Origin: Corynebacterium urinipleomorphum
GTDB taxonomy: Bacteria; Actinomycetota; Actinomycetes; Mycobacteriales; Mycobacteriaceae
Length of the DNA stretch: 33,896 nucleotides
Reading direction: 5' to 3'
Assembly: GCF_900155535.1 (NCBI RefSeq)
Contig: NZ_LT706961.1
Span: 84,917 to 118,812, forward strand
Shown here: piece by piece, positions 7,663 to 16,056 of the stretch
Layout of the letters: each line of letters starts with the position of its first letter
How positions within the stretch are numbered: position 1 is the stretch's first letter
Notes under the pieces: generated by a model
Database searches by the model: none
The model's input: the letters and a program-made list of their open reading frames with translations, nothing else
What the model was told of the DNA's origin: nothing
Program-made: the position numbers and the translations under genes

Positions 7663-7691
7663 ACTCCGCACTGCGGAGTTCCCGCGGTTTT
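7663..7691 (+). terminator. palindrome/terminator-like element, copy 2
   Basis: The same 17-bp palindromic core as copy 1 (7663-7679), followed by CCGCGGTTTT. It is in tandem with copy 1, 36 bp further on; a half-copy (CACTCCGCA) follows near 7698. Confidence 0.5.
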
Positions 7692-7721
7692 CCTCTCACT
7701 CCGCAACCTCATCGCGGGACC

Positions 7722-7727
7722 TACACT
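7722..7727 (+). promoter_or_regulatory. -10 box of the DUF488 gene, leaderless type
   Basis: TACACT with exactly 7 nt to the ATG at 7735 and no ribosome-binding site between them. Confidence 0.5.
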
Positions 7728-7734
7728 GGGCACC

Positions 7735-8169
7735 ATGTCGGACCTGAAGCTGTTCACCATTGGATATTCAAAGAAGAGCGCCGAGGAATTCTTCAACCTG
7801 CTTCGCGAAAACGGCGTGAAGCGCGTCGTGGACATCCGACGCCACAACACGAACCAGCTCGCCGGCTTCACCAAAAAGGACGACCTCGCGTGGTTCCTTG
7901 ACGTCATCGCCGGCATTGAATACGAGCACGTACTGGAACTCGCCCCAAGCGAAGAGCTCATGCACGCCTACCGCAAAGACGGCCTGCCATTCGACGAGTT
8001 CGCCGATAAACTCCGCGCGCAATTCGACGGCCGCGACATGCCCACCAAGGCCGCCTTCGATCACGCCGCCCTGTTGTGCTCCGAGGCCGATCCCTCCACC
8101 TGCCACCGCCTCGTCGCCGCCGAGTATCTAGCCGACAAGTGGTCCGGGGTGGAGGTCGTGCATCTATAG
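7735..8169 (+). CDS. DUF488 family protein
   Basis: A 144-residue DUF488 protein. The family is widespread, and its function is unproven. Typical features: the N-terminal FTIGYSKKSAEEF, VKRVVDIRRHNTNQ near residue 30, and the C-terminal LLCSEADPSTCHRLVAAEYL (20 residues) with its conserved CxxxxxxCHR-type cysteines. Its start is supported by a leaderless-type -10 box. It stands alone, convergent with arsC, with 23 bp between the two stops. Confidence 0.88.
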   Translation: MSDLKLFTIGYSKKSAEEFFNLLRENGVKRVVDIRRHNTNQLAGFTKKDDLAWFLDVIAGIEYEHVLELAPSEELMHAYRKDGLPFDEFADKLRAQFDGRDMPTKAAFDHAALLCSEADPSTCHRLVAAEYLADKWSGVEVVHL

Positions 8170-8192
8170 CGGACTGCTAACGGGCAGCTCCG

Positions 8193-8615
8193 TCACTCTC
8201 CGAGCACATCAGCGATCAGCCCACGCACCTTCGCGTCAATGTCGTCGCGAACCAGCCGCATCCGCTCCATGCCCTCAATTCCGCGTATCGACGGCTCATC
8301 CGTCACCCACCGCTCCATTGTCCCGCGGGCATCATCGGGCAGGTCCAACTGCGCTTCCTCACCGATGACCACAACACGGTCTGCAGTGCGGAGGATCTCC
8401 GGGTCAATCGCCTTCGGGTGTCCGTCGGACATGTCCGCGCCGACTTCTTCCAGCGAGGCAGCAGATTCCGCGTTGATCGACGTTCCCGGTTCGGTGCCGG
8501 CCGAGTGGATTTCAAGTCGCTCCCCCGCGTGCTTTTCCGCCAAAGCAGCAGCCATTTGGGATTTCCCACCATTGCGGACGCAGACGAACAGGACCTTGGG
8601 AGTAGATGACATCAT
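8193..8615 (-). CDS. arsC: arsenate reductase, low-MW phosphatase type (mycothiol-dependent class likely)
   Basis: A 140-residue protein of the low-molecular-weight tyrosine phosphatase fold that reduces arsenate to arsenite. The catalytic loop is [10 protein letters not shown], with Cys12 (or 11) as nucleophile. The NGGKSQMA form is typical of actinobacterial ArsC1/ArsC2 enzymes, which use mycothiol and mycoredoxin. The C-terminal VTDEPS is the counterpart of the catalytic Asp-Pro loop, here with Glu between Asp and Pro. Two ATGs stand in tandem (8615 and 8612); AAAGGAA upstream is better spaced for the second. It follows acr3 by 18 bp, so the arsenite it forms would be exported by the same operon. 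Confidence 0.9.
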   Translation of the reverse strand: MMSSTPKVLFVCVRNGGKSQMAAALAEKHAGERLEIHSAGTEPGTSINAESAASLEEVGADMSDGHPKAIDPEILRTADRVVVIGEEAQLDLPDDARGTMERWVTDEPSIRGIEGMERMRLVRDDIDAKVRGLIADVLGE

Positions 8616-8633
8616 GCTTCCTTTCTATGCCGA

Positions 8634-9746
8634 TCACTTCAATACTGATGCACGTGCGGGCGACTCCTGCCGCTCAGGCAGGGTCGGGTCACCGGGGAAG
8701 AGTTTCGGGCCGATGCCCCGCATGACGTAGACAAGGCCCACCAAGATTGGGATCTCGATGAGCGGCCCGATCGTACCGGCGAGCGCCTCGGCTGACTCGG
8801 CGCCGAATGTTCCGATGGCCACAGCGATAGCCAGCTCGAAGTTATTGCCCGCCGCGGTGAACGCCACCGACGCGGACTGCGCGTAGCCCATTCCCGAGAT
8901 CTTGGACACGATGAGGCCCAGCGCGAACATGCCCACGAAATAGATAAGCAAGGGCACCGCCACCCGCGCCACTGTCCAAGGGCGGGCGATGATCTGCTCG
9001 CCCTGCAGGGAGAACAGGAGGACGATTGTGTACAGCAACCCCACCAGGGCCAGCGGGGAGATCGCCGGGAGGAACTTCTCCTCGTACCAGCTCCGCCCCT
9101 TGGTCTTCTCGCCGATGATCCGTGAAAGAACCCCGGCAAGCAGCGGGATCCCCAGGAAGACCAAGACAGACGTCACTATCGCCCAGAAGGAGAGGTTCAC
9201 CGACGTGGTGGACAGCCCCAGCCAGTTGGGGAGGATCTGCAAGTAGAACCACCCCAGCACACCGAACATCAGCACCTGGAAGACCGAGTTGATGGCCACC
9301 AGCACAGCGGTGGCTTCACGATCCGCGCACGACAGGTCCGACCACACGAGCACCATGGCGATGCAGCGCGCCAACCCCACGATGATCAGCCCGGTGCGGA
9401 GCTCGGGTTCGTCGGCAAGAAAAATCCAGGCGAGCGCAAACATGAACGCCGGGCCGACGACCCAGTTCAGGAGGATTGAGACCGTCATAAGCCGTTTATC
9501 GGTGGCGATTTCCTTGGTTTTGTCGTACCGGACTTTCGCCAGCGGCGGGTACATCATCACCAGCAGGCCCAGCGCGATCGGCAGCGAAATCCCGCCGACC
9601 TCCATGCCCTGCAGCCCGGCGCTCAAATCGGGAAACCAGTTCCCCAATCCGAGCCCCAGCGCCATTGCCAGAATGATCCACACGGGCAGAAAGCGGTCGA
9701 GGAATGACATGCGCGCAGGTTCCTGCTCCGCAACCGGCTCGGACAT
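8634..9746 (-). CDS. acr3: Acr3-type arsenite efflux permease
   Basis: A 370-residue inner-membrane carrier with about ten hydrophobic segments, expelling arsenite at the cost of the proton-motive force. Residues shown to matter in the Corynebacterium homologue are in place: the Cys in GLARCIAMVLVW (residue 128) and the Glu in NNFELAIA (304). The ATG at 9746 has AAAGGTG upstream; the open frame continues beyond it through the arsR control region and is not coding. It is divergent from arsR and probably repressed by it through the repeats at 9770-9814. Confidence 0.95.
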   Translation of the reverse strand: MSEPVAEQEPARMSFLDRFLPVWIILAMALGLGLGNWFPDLSAGLQGMEVGGISLPIALGLLVMMYPPLAKVRYDKTKEIATDKRLMTVSILLNWVVGPAFMFALAWIFLADEPELRTGLIIVGLARCIAMVLVWSDLSCADREATAVLVAINSVFQVLMFGVLGWFYLQILPNWLGLSTTSVNLSFWAIVTSVLVFLGIPLLAGVLSRIIGEKTKGRSWYEEKFLPAISPLALVGLLYTIVLLFSLQGEQIIARPWTVARVAVPLLIYFVGMFALGLIVSKISGMGYAQSASVAFTAAGNNFELAIAVAIGTFGAESAEALAGTIGPLIEIPILVGLVYVMRGIGPKLFPGDPTLPERQESPARASVLK

Positions 9747-9769
9747 AGGACACCTTTCGTATCGACGAC

Positions 9770-9814
9770 TATCAATATGAAAACTAGAACTTTTATTGAT
9801 CACTGTCAATATGA
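9770..9814. promoter_or_regulatory. ars operator region, two repeats
   Basis: Two direct repeats with core TCAATATGA occur at 9770-9780 (TATCAATATGA) and 9804-9814 (TGTCAATATGA), 34 bp apart. An inverted pair ATTGA/TCAAT also lies between them. They sit between the divergent acr3 and arsR genes, where ArsR dimers are expected to bind. Confidence 0.6.
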
Positions 9815-9827
9815 GAGAGTGAGAATC

Positions 9828-10175
9828 ATGGCCGCCCCGAATACCCCTCCGACAGCAGACACATCCACCTGCTGCTCCCTCGGTGCCGGCGTGCTTTCTG
9901 GCGAGGAAGCCGACCGCTACGCCCAGCTCTTCAAAGTCCTCGCCGACCCCGCACGCCTGCACCTACTCTCCCAACTCGCTGAGGACGGATGCGGCCCCAT
10001 CAGCGTGTCCGAACTCGCCGAACAATCCGGCCTGAGCCAGCCCACGGTCTCCCACCACCTGAAAAAGCTCACCGACGCCGGCCTCCTCCACAAAGCCCGC
10101 CGCGGGAAAACCGTCACCCACATCGTCTGCCCCGAACCCTTCGCCGAGCTCCGAACGGTCCTGCAGATGGACTAG
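9828..10175 (+). CDS. arsR: ArsR/SmtB-family arsenite-responsive repressor
   Basis: A 115-residue winged-helix repressor. Starting at the ATG at 9828 puts Cys15, Cys16 and Cys55 exactly where the arsenite-binding triad of Corynebacterium glutamicum ArsR1 lies; starting at the upstream ATG (9777) would translate through the operator repeats. The recognition helix is in SGLSQPTVSHHLKKL (about residues 67-81). On binding As(III) or Sb(III) it would leave the DNA and release transcription of itself and of the divergent acr3-arsC. Confidence 0.94.
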   Translation: MAAPNTPPTADTSTCCSLGAGVLSGEEADRYAQLFKVLADPARLHLLSQLAEDGCGPISVSELAEQSGLSQPTVSHHLKKLTDAGLLHKARRGKTVTHIVCPEPFAELRTVLQMD

Positions 10176-10221
10176 CCAGCCACCCGACCGACCACTTCCA
10201 CACGGACCACCACGATCCCGG

Positions 10222-10252
10222 GGACTCCGCACTGCGGAGTTCCTGGGGTTTT
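10222..10252 (+). terminator. palindrome/terminator-like element, copy 3
   Basis: The same ACTCCGCACTGCGGAGT core (10224-10240) as at 7628 and 7663, with near-complete GG/CC extension, followed by TGGGGTTTT. It lies 46 bp after the arsR stop and may end that transcript. Confidence 0.5.
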
Positions 10253-10288
10253 GCGCATGGGCACCGCATTCCCGCCGATCACATAGCG

Positions 10289-10306
10289 GACCGATCAGTC
10301 TATACA
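10289..10306 (+). promoter_or_regulatory. putative TetR-type operator with -10 box
   Basis: GACCGATCAGTC (10289-10300) is a near-palindrome (10 of 12 positions) directly abutting TATACA (10301-10306), a good -10 box. Sites of the form GAC.GATC.GTC are commonly bound by TetR-family repressors. The placement would block RNA polymerase at the promoter of the 10408 gene. No TetR gene lies in the window. Confidence 0.4.
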
Positions 10307-10407
10307 CCAAGACCGCAACTGAATTTAAACCCTAGCCATGAAAGACCAGCGCACATAGCGTGGAATTCACCCAACCGAACCCGACGCAGACTGAAAGGTC
10401 TACTTTC

Positions 10408-11706
10408 ATGGCTGACATCCCCCTGATCACACTGACCGACAAAGACCGCGAAAACCTCGACCGCTTAGCCCAGTTCCCTCTTTTAGACGCCATCAACGGC
10501 CGCCGCTCCCGCCGCTTCCCTCTCGGCGGCCACGTGCCGGCCGGACCACTGGCATATCAGAGCAAGCACGACATCCAGCCGCTCAGCGATCTCGAGCGAG
10601 CAATCGTTCTGGCGACCGTCGCTGGCGTGACGGGATGGCACCACAGCATCACGCACCACCCGGGCTACGCGCCGAAACTGCCGGACTATTCGGGTAGCGC
10701 CGCCGGCCGCACATTCCCGTCAGCGGCTGGCTTCCACATCGCTGACTTCTTCTTCACCGACGAGTCCGGCACCTACGCTCTGTCCACGCGCGACGCGACG
10801 CCGGAGGTCCCTTTCAACGAGAACGAGGGCTTCACCGAAGCCCGTCTCAACTCCGTCCTACGTCGAGTGCGAAAGCTTAGCGACGACCGCCTCTGGATCC
10901 CCCGCGAAGAGCCCTACCTCGAGGGACACAACACGTGGATCGCCAACCACCCCGGCTCATTGCTCATCGCGCCGGTCTCCGACTTGGCGCAGCACACCTT
11001 GGCCAACCTCGCCTTCTTCACCCGCAACAAATACGTCATTTACGACGACATCAACGGCCGCGAGATCCCCGGCATCAAGGAATTCGGCGACATCGCGCGT
11101 GTCGACGATCCCTTGCCTCTCACCTTCCTCGAGCAGTACTCGCAGACCGAGGCCACCGCTGAGCTCATGTCGTCTACCCTGCTCGGCCACCTCGTCCTCG
11201 GCGCGCTGGGGCTCGGCGGGTGGAGCTTCGACGGCATCGACCGCCTCACATTCCTCGGCGGCTCCGGGCGTGAGGAAGTCCCCGGCCTCGGCTTCGACAT
11301 CGAAGAAGACGAGCGCTGGTCACTCCCGAACGCCATCGGCAAGAAGGACGTCTTCGAGACCTACCGCCCGCCCTATTACGACACGATGGCAGATGCCGTC
11401 GACGCTTTCTTCGAGCGCAAGTACGGCCCCGGCGGCCCCTTCCACCCGGACACCCCGGGTCCGTGGACCGAGAGCCGCGCCATCCGCTCCCAGGCCGCCA
11501 AACCCGACGAACGCTTTACCGAACTGATGAAGCTCCAGGCCACCTACATCTGGGAGACCTTCGGCAAATTCCCCGGCACCATCCCCACGGTCTGGATCAT
11601 GAATTACCTCCAGGCCCAGCACCTCGACACCGATTATTACAACGAGATCTTCGACCCCGGCGCGTACCTGTCCACCCACGCCGAGCACCAGCACCGCTGG
11701 CACTAG
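10408..11706 (+). CDS. unknown protein with nitroreductase-like N-terminal features
   Basis: A 432-residue cytosolic protein that I cannot place firmly. INGRRSRRFPLG near residue 29 and the following segment ending in a Ser-Ala-Gly turn (SAAGFHIADFFF, about 103-114) resemble the start of SagB/nitroreductase flavoproteins, which bind FMN through an RRSxRxF motif; the rest does not clearly continue that fold. The C-terminus is rich in His (HAEHQHRWH). No signal peptide or membrane segment is seen. ATG 10408 follows GAAAGG at 9-nt spacing; the preceding in-frame ATG at 10360 lacks a site. A TetR-like operator lies upstream, so it may be induced by some electrophile or drug. The gene is convergent with the 11716 lipoprotein, 9 bp apart. 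Confidence 0.75.
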   Translation: MADIPLITLTDKDRENLDRLAQFPLLDAINGRRSRRFPLGGHVPAGPLAYQSKHDIQPLSDLERAIVLATVAGVTGWHHSITHHPGYAPKLPDYSGSAAGRTFPSAAGFHIADFFFTDESGTYALSTRDATPEVPFNENEGFTEARLNSVLRRVRKLSDDRLWIPREEPYLEGHNTWIANHPGSLLIAPVSDLAQHTLANLAFFTRNKYVIYDDINGREIPGIKEFGDIARVDDPLPLTFLEQYSQTEATAELMSSTLLGHLVLGALGLGGWSFDGIDRLTFLGGSGREEVPGLGFDIEEDERWSLPNAIGKKDVFETYRPPYYDTMADAVDAFFERKYGPGGPFHPDTPGPWTESRAIRSQAAKPDERFTELMKLQATYIWETFGKFPGTIPTVWIMNYLQAQHLDTDYYNEIFDPGAYLSTHAEHQHRWH

Positions 11707-11715
11707 TGCCGTCAG

Positions 11716-12561
11716 CTACATCATCTGCGAAGCACAGTTTTGAGTCCAACCGCTTGTGCCATCAGTAAAGAATGTAGTTCCGGTCTCGTGAATGGCCGGG
11801 TCACCACAAGAAGCAATCTGCTTCTCCATCACATGCGGCGCTTCCTGTCCAGGCGCCTCGGTGTAGCCAACAACAGGCTCATCCTCCTGTTCAGCGGGAG
11901 CGGCGGGTACCTCTTCGATAGTCGTCATTCGAGCGGGTTGTTCCTGTTCTTCAACAGGCTTCTTCACAGTCAATTCAGGTGGTGATTGTTCTGAAGAGGT
12001 CTCCAACTTCGAAAGGTCGAACTTTGAGTTGGCGATTCCTAGTTCCTTCGCATCCTTCGGAATCAAATACGCTCCGTACATACGAATCTTTTCGCCCATC
12101 TTGGCGGGAATAGTGCTCCATTGCTCGTACTGCTGGGGGATGTCGCAGGATCCAGACCATTCACCTGTTGTCTTGAACTTTTCTGAGTCCCAAGCGACCG
12201 GTGTCTCCGGAAAAACACCGATTTCGGCCCCCTGGTTGTCGGTCACTTCCTTGCTGGCAGTCAGCACGCCGCTAAGCTGAATCAGCTGCATACCATCTGG
12301 TGCTTCCTCTGAGATGAGCGGCACTTCGCACTCTCCGCCCAATTGAATCTTCTCGACTTTGAACTCTCCCGAGCATTCGTTGCCGATGCAATCCACTGGG
12401 ATCATGTCGCCGACTTGAGCAAACTTGGCCTCAGTTGCCTCAGTCGCAACCCCAGTCGTGGTTACCTGTGTATCTTCCGCCTCTTCCAGATTCGACGAGT
12501 TCGAGCACCCCGCTAGGAAAAGTGCTCCGGCAGCCAATGCCGCGCCAATGCCACGTTTCAT
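11716..12561 (-). CDS. putative lipoprotein of unknown function
   Basis: A 281-residue lipoprotein: the signal peptide ends in a lipobox LAGC with the lipidated Cys at residue 19. A disordered Thr/Glu-rich linker follows (about 22-45), then a folded part with several cysteines (58, 63, 78 and more), then a Pro/Glu-rich linker (about 185-240) and a short C-terminal domain with two further cysteines (IASCGD and QNCAS) that could be disulfide-bonded. AAAGGAG precedes the ATG. Base composition is lower in GC than in the core genes. I do not recognise the family. It is the last gene before the disrupted helicase gene. Confidence 0.85.
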   Translation of the reverse strand: MKRGIGAALAAGALFLAGCSNSSNLEEAEDTQVTTTGVATEATEAKFAQVGDMIPVDCIGNECSGEFKVEKIQLGGECEVPLISEEAPDGMQLIQLSGVLTASKEVTDNQGAEIGVFPETPVAWDSEKFKTTGEWSGSCDIPQQYEQWSTIPAKMGEKIRMYGAYLIPKDAKELGIANSKFDLSKLETSSEQSPPELTVKKPVEEQEQPARMTTIEEVPAAPAEQEDEPVVGYTEAPGQEAPHVMEKQIASCGDPAIHETGTTFFTDGTSGWTQNCASQMM

Positions 12562-13825
12562 GGTTCTCCTTTATCCAAAGTTGTGACTTAACGATGCACG
12601 TTACAAAACACGACCACCACAAATAGTTGCTATTTCGCAATGTCGTTCGAGCCAGTTTTTCGTCTTAGCTCGGTTTCATGAGTTTTCGAGTTACCGCTGA
12701 CTGGCAGCTTCACGTAGTGCCGTACGTAGCTCATCGTCCACCGCGTAGATACCCATTCCGCGGACACCCCGAGTTAGTAGGACGTTGAGCTGATTGCGCA
12801 GGAGATCCTCGCTAACGTCGATCTTTTCGGTCTCGCCATCGACGATCATGGTGCGTTTATTGATGACATTCGGATTCTGGCTCGCTGAGGAATCAAACAC
12901 GATTCTTCCGTTGCGCAGTTTGACGGAAGGGCCGAGGATCACGCCCGCATAGTTGAGGTCGAATCCCTGGATGGTGAAGATAGACCCGACCTCATCGACG
13001 GTTGAATCTCTTTCCGCCCAGGACAGGTGACGCTCTGCCCGGGAGTACTTTGCTTGGTTGTTCCAGGGCAAGCGAAAGTCCCCAATAGTGACATCCCATG
13101 TGTCGCTATCCTGTGGGCGGGTCTTGCCGGAGGAGAACTTCCAGTCGTAAGTCGCGATGAGGCGACTCAGCCCCTTCTCCACTACGGAATCATCATCAGG
13201 GGTTGATTTCGAGCGGATGACCTCATGAAGAGCTTGGGGCGAATCGAAGATATCTATCGAATACCGGTCGTTAGACGGGATCGGATCCACCCGCCCTTCG
13301 TCAACGAGTGTGCGGATCCATTCCTCAGCAGGACCATCCGAATCAATGCGCATCTGCTGGCTCAAGTTAATGACATTCTCTTTACCCGCCCGCTCTTTCA
13401 ATTCTCGGAGCTGGTCTTTGCTCCAGTACTGGTTGCCAGCAAGCACCTGAAGCGGATCAAATACTGCCACCACTACTTCAGCCAGTTCGAGGATGTCCTT
13501 GAGCTGGTTCTTTCCCCTATATGACTGCTTGCCCTGGGTCCAGAGGAGATGGGCTTCGTCGATAAGCACGACATCTGCTTTTGATCCCGAGTCCTGATGC
13601 TCCGTAATGAACTTGGTCGGCTTCATCACGTGCGGTCGTTTCTTGTCGTGAAGCCCGAGCTTCTCTGCGATCTGCTCGTAAACGGTCACCTGCTCATCGT
13701 GATTGACCAATAAGTAAGCATCGAAATCAACCTCAGAGCCGAAGTCGAAACCCTCGTTCCGGTCCTGGATCAAGTCATAGAACACACTGCTAAGAAGAAC
13801 AGTCTTTCCAGTTCCTGCCCCGCCC

Positions 13826-13849
13826 TGAGGCGTCCTGGGTTTAGTTCCG
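13826..13849. repeat. left terminal inverted repeat of the IS3 element
   Basis: Begins TGAGGCGTCCTGGG. It pairs with 15105-15128 (complement begins TGAAGCGTCCTGGT), with mismatches only at positions 4, 14 and 18 of 24. Confidence 0.9.
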
Positions 13850-13874
13850 ATCGTTTCTAGAGGAGGATTGGATC

Positions 13875-14192
13875 ATGCCTAGGAAGTTCAGTGACGAGTT
13901 CAAGGACAAGGCGGTGAGGTTAGCCGAGGAGCTCGTTGAGCTTGAGGGGTGTTCGAAGTGGGCGGCGGCGGAGGAGATCGGCGAGAAGCTCGGCGTCTCG
14001 GCGCACACGCTCAACAACTGGTTGAAACCTGTCAAAGCGTCCCCCGACGTTCAGCGGAGCACTGGCGAGTCGGTTGACGACGAACTGAAGCGTCTGCGGC
14101 AGGAGAACAAAGAGCTGCGCAGGGCGAACGAGATCTTAAAGACCGCGTCAGCTTTTTTCGCAGCGGAACTCGACCGTCCCACCAGAAGATGA
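13875..14192 (+). CDS. IS3-family transposase OrfA (helix-turn-helix)
   Basis: A 105-residue DNA-binding subunit: helix-turn-helix around GVSAHTLNNWL (residues about 40-50), followed by a leucine-zipper-like stretch (DDELKRLRQENKELRRAN, about 68-85). A strong AGGAGG site precedes the ATG. The stop overlaps the orfB ATG as ATGA. A run of six T (GCTTTTTTC, near 14152-14160) shortly before the end could allow a -1 ribosomal slip to make the fused OrfAB transposase, as in other IS3 elements. Confidence 0.95.
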   Translation: MPRKFSDEFKDKAVRLAEELVELEGCSKWAAAEEIGEKLGVSAHTLNNWLKPVKASPDVQRSTGESVDDELKRLRQENKELRRANEILKTASAFFAAELDRPTRR

Positions 14193-15103
14193 TCGAATAC
14201 ATCGACACGTATCGCGATCGCTTCGGGGTCGAGGCCATCTGTCGCACGTTAAGGCAGACAGAATGTGGGTTTATCACCTCTCGCGGCTACCGAGCAGCTA
14301 AAACACGAGCCCCGTCGGCCAGGAGCTTGTCAGACGCGCTGCTGATCCCCGAATTGGTGAGAGTCTTCGAGGACAACTTCAGCGTCTACGGGGTACGCAA
14401 GATGTGGAAGGCCATGCAGCGCGCCGGCTGGGACATCGGTCGTGATCAGACGGCACGGTTGATGAAACTCGCCGGCATCCAAGGCCGCAGAAGGGGCCGC
14501 ACTCCGATCACAACGCTTCGGGCTGATGTCCCGGATCGTCGTCCTGATCTGGTCAATCGTGACTTCACCGCGTCAGCGCCGCACCGGCTGTGGGTCGCTG
14601 ACATCACCTACGTGCGTACCCTGTCGGGGTTTGCATACACCGCGTTCATCACCGATGTGTACTCCCGCAAGATTGTCGGGGTTGCCACCAGGGCGAGCAT
14701 GCGCACCGATGAGCTGCCTCTTGAGGCTTTTGAGCACGCTCTTTATCACGCAGGTGATCTTCGTGCTGCAGGACTAGTCCACCACAGCGATCGCGGCTCG
14801 CAGTACGTGTCCATCCGCTACGGTGAGGCACTCGCTCAAGCTGGGATCGATCCGTCCGTTGGCACCGTCGGCGATTCCTACGACAACGCGTTGGCGGAAA
14901 CGGTCAACGGTCTCTACAAGACCGAGCTGATCTATCCCCACCGGCCGTGGACGTCGGTTGGGGAAGTCGAAATCGCGACCCTTCGCTGGGTGTACTGGTG
15001 GAACAACCACCGCCTGCACGAGTCATTGGGATACATCACCCCACAAGAGATGGAAGATGCCTACTATCAACAATCACACGCCCAGCCGTTGGGCGTTCAA
15101 TAA
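14189..15103 (+). CDS. IS3-family transposase OrfB (DDE integrase domain)
   Basis: A 304-residue catalytic subunit with the rve-type integrase core. The DDE residues are visible in WVADITYVRT (D1), HHSDRGSQYVS (D2) and DNALAETVNGLYKTE (E). The ATG at 14189 overlaps orfA by 4 bp; the frame is also reachable from orfA by a -1 shift. It runs intact to its stop 25 bp before the right end of the element, so the IS is probably active. Confidence 0.95.
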   Translation: MIEYIDTYRDRFGVEAICRTLRQTECGFITSRGYRAAKTRAPSARSLSDALLIPELVRVFEDNFSVYGVRKMWKAMQRAGWDIGRDQTARLMKLAGIQGRRRGRTPITTLRADVPDRRPDLVNRDFTASAPHRLWVADITYVRTLSGFAYTAFITDVYSRKIVGVATRASMRTDELPLEAFEHALYHAGDLRAAGLVHHSDRGSQYVSIRYGEALAQAGIDPSVGTVGDSYDNALAETVNGLYKTELIYPHRPWTSVGEVEIATLRWVYWWNNHRLHESLGYITPQEMEDAYYQQSHAQPLGVQ

Positions 15104-15104
15104 G

Positions 15105-15128
15105 CGGAACGAAAACCAGGACGCTTCA
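15105..15128. repeat. right terminal inverted repeat of the IS3 element
   Basis: Complement of the left repeat with three mismatches. The duplicated target CCC follows directly at 15129-15131. Confidence 0.9.
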
Positions 15129-15879
15129 CCCTGCACCAAGATGAGTTGCGATTGTTCGCGCCTACGGTCAAATTCACCGGGTGTTAACGCACGGTCAACA
15201 GCACGAAGAATTTGGTCCTTCGCACTGACCTGTTGCTCGTTCAATTGGTGGAACGGAGATGCCTTGAATAGCGCGGACTCACGGATAAGTCGCTCGAGTG
15301 GAAACAAAATGCGATCGTGCTTCCGTAGGCCGCGCCAGATCGATTGAAAAGTCTCATCGACGTACTGCTTGGTGAAGTAATCGGTTTGTGTGTTACGCCG
15401 GGCATTAGCCAAGCGAACTGAACTGGCCCCTTTCACCCCGTCCGCGCTGGAAAGGTACAGCATCAAACGGTCCTCGATATCGAGCGTCAAAGACTTATTG
15501 AACAGTGAATGTCCGATGACGAGAATGGTCGAATCACTGTCCCGAAAGACGTTCCAGTGCGACGGTTGAAGGCCGGGATTGTCTTCAACCGGGTCCAAGA
15601 CTGCGTCGAGATCCCGGCTAACGAGGTCGATCTTCTCCGGATCCGCTTCAAGATGTGTCCTAGTGCGCTGAGCAATGTTGTTCGTTTCGCCCACGTACAC
15701 GCGGTAGCCACCATCTGCGACCTGGTAGATAACGTAGACCGTCGGGTACTTCAGCAGCAGTTTGGACGTCTCATCGTCTGCTTGGGCAACCTCCGTCAAG
15801 AACTGCTCCAGACTCTCGACGGAGTAGTGGAACGACTCGATGACTGTTTTCGGCCGACCTTGGAGCTTCACGAAAGCCC

Positions 15880-15885
15880 AATTTA
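15880..15885 (-). promoter_or_regulatory. -10 box of the GIY-YIG/DUF2075 gene, leaderless type
   Basis: TAAATT on the minus strand, 8 nt before the GTG at 15871, with no ribosome-binding site. It shares the 193-bp divergent region with the exonuclease promoter. Confidence 0.45.
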
Positions 15886-16050
15886 CCAGTGGAATCGGCT
15901 ACTTCCCGCGATCACGAGATCGAAGCCCCGGAATCTGTTCCAAGAAAATAGGGGACCCGGGCTCTAGAGAAGGACCCCAAGTTGCTTTCCCTGGTGGCCC
16001 TTTCGCACACCCGCTCGACCGCTACCCCTGCCGGTGTCCGGGGCGTGAAT

Positions 16051-16056
16051 TAGCCT
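16051..16056 (+). promoter_or_regulatory. -10 box of the exonuclease/SWIM operon, leaderless type
   Basis: TAGCCT, 8 nt before the ATG at 16065, with no Shine-Dalgarno. It supports that ATG against the long upstream extension of the frame, which runs back into the divergent gene. Confidence 0.45.

Larger units (their letters stand above)
13826..15128. mobile_element. complete IS3-family insertion sequence, 1303 bp
   Basis: Bounded by imperfect terminal inverted repeats of at least 24 bp (13826-13849 and 15105-15128, 21 of 24 matching, both beginning TGA) and flanked by a 3-bp direct repeat CCC (13823-13825 and 15129-15131). It encodes orfA and orfB in the usual overlapping arrangement. Size, inverted repeats and 3-bp duplication resemble IS1206 of C. 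glutamicum as I remember it; I do not claim identity. The unbroken reading frames and exact duplication indicate a recent, intact insertion. Confidence 0.95.
12691..15871 (-). pseudogene. GIY-YIG + DUF2075 helicase-like gene interrupted by an IS3 element
   Basis: Two fragments of one gene flank an IS. The 5' part (15871-15132) encodes a GIY-YIG domain (YVIYQVADGGYRVYVGETNN at about residues 45-64, then RTRTHL) followed by the start of a P-loop domain. The 3' part (13825-12691) encodes GGAGTGKT (Walker A), VVLIDEAHLLW (Walker B, DEAH) and helicase-like motifs of the DUF2075 type. Removing the IS and one CCC copy rejoins the frame exactly (1875 nt, 624 residues), with the junction reading LILVQGGAGTGKT, so the element landed in the first codons of the Walker A loop. 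The start is GTG 15871 with TAAATT 8 nt upstream. As it stands, only an N-terminal fragment (to 15074, with IS-encoded residues) and a C-terminal fragment from the first ATG at 13785, without Walker A, could be made. Confidence 0.88.
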
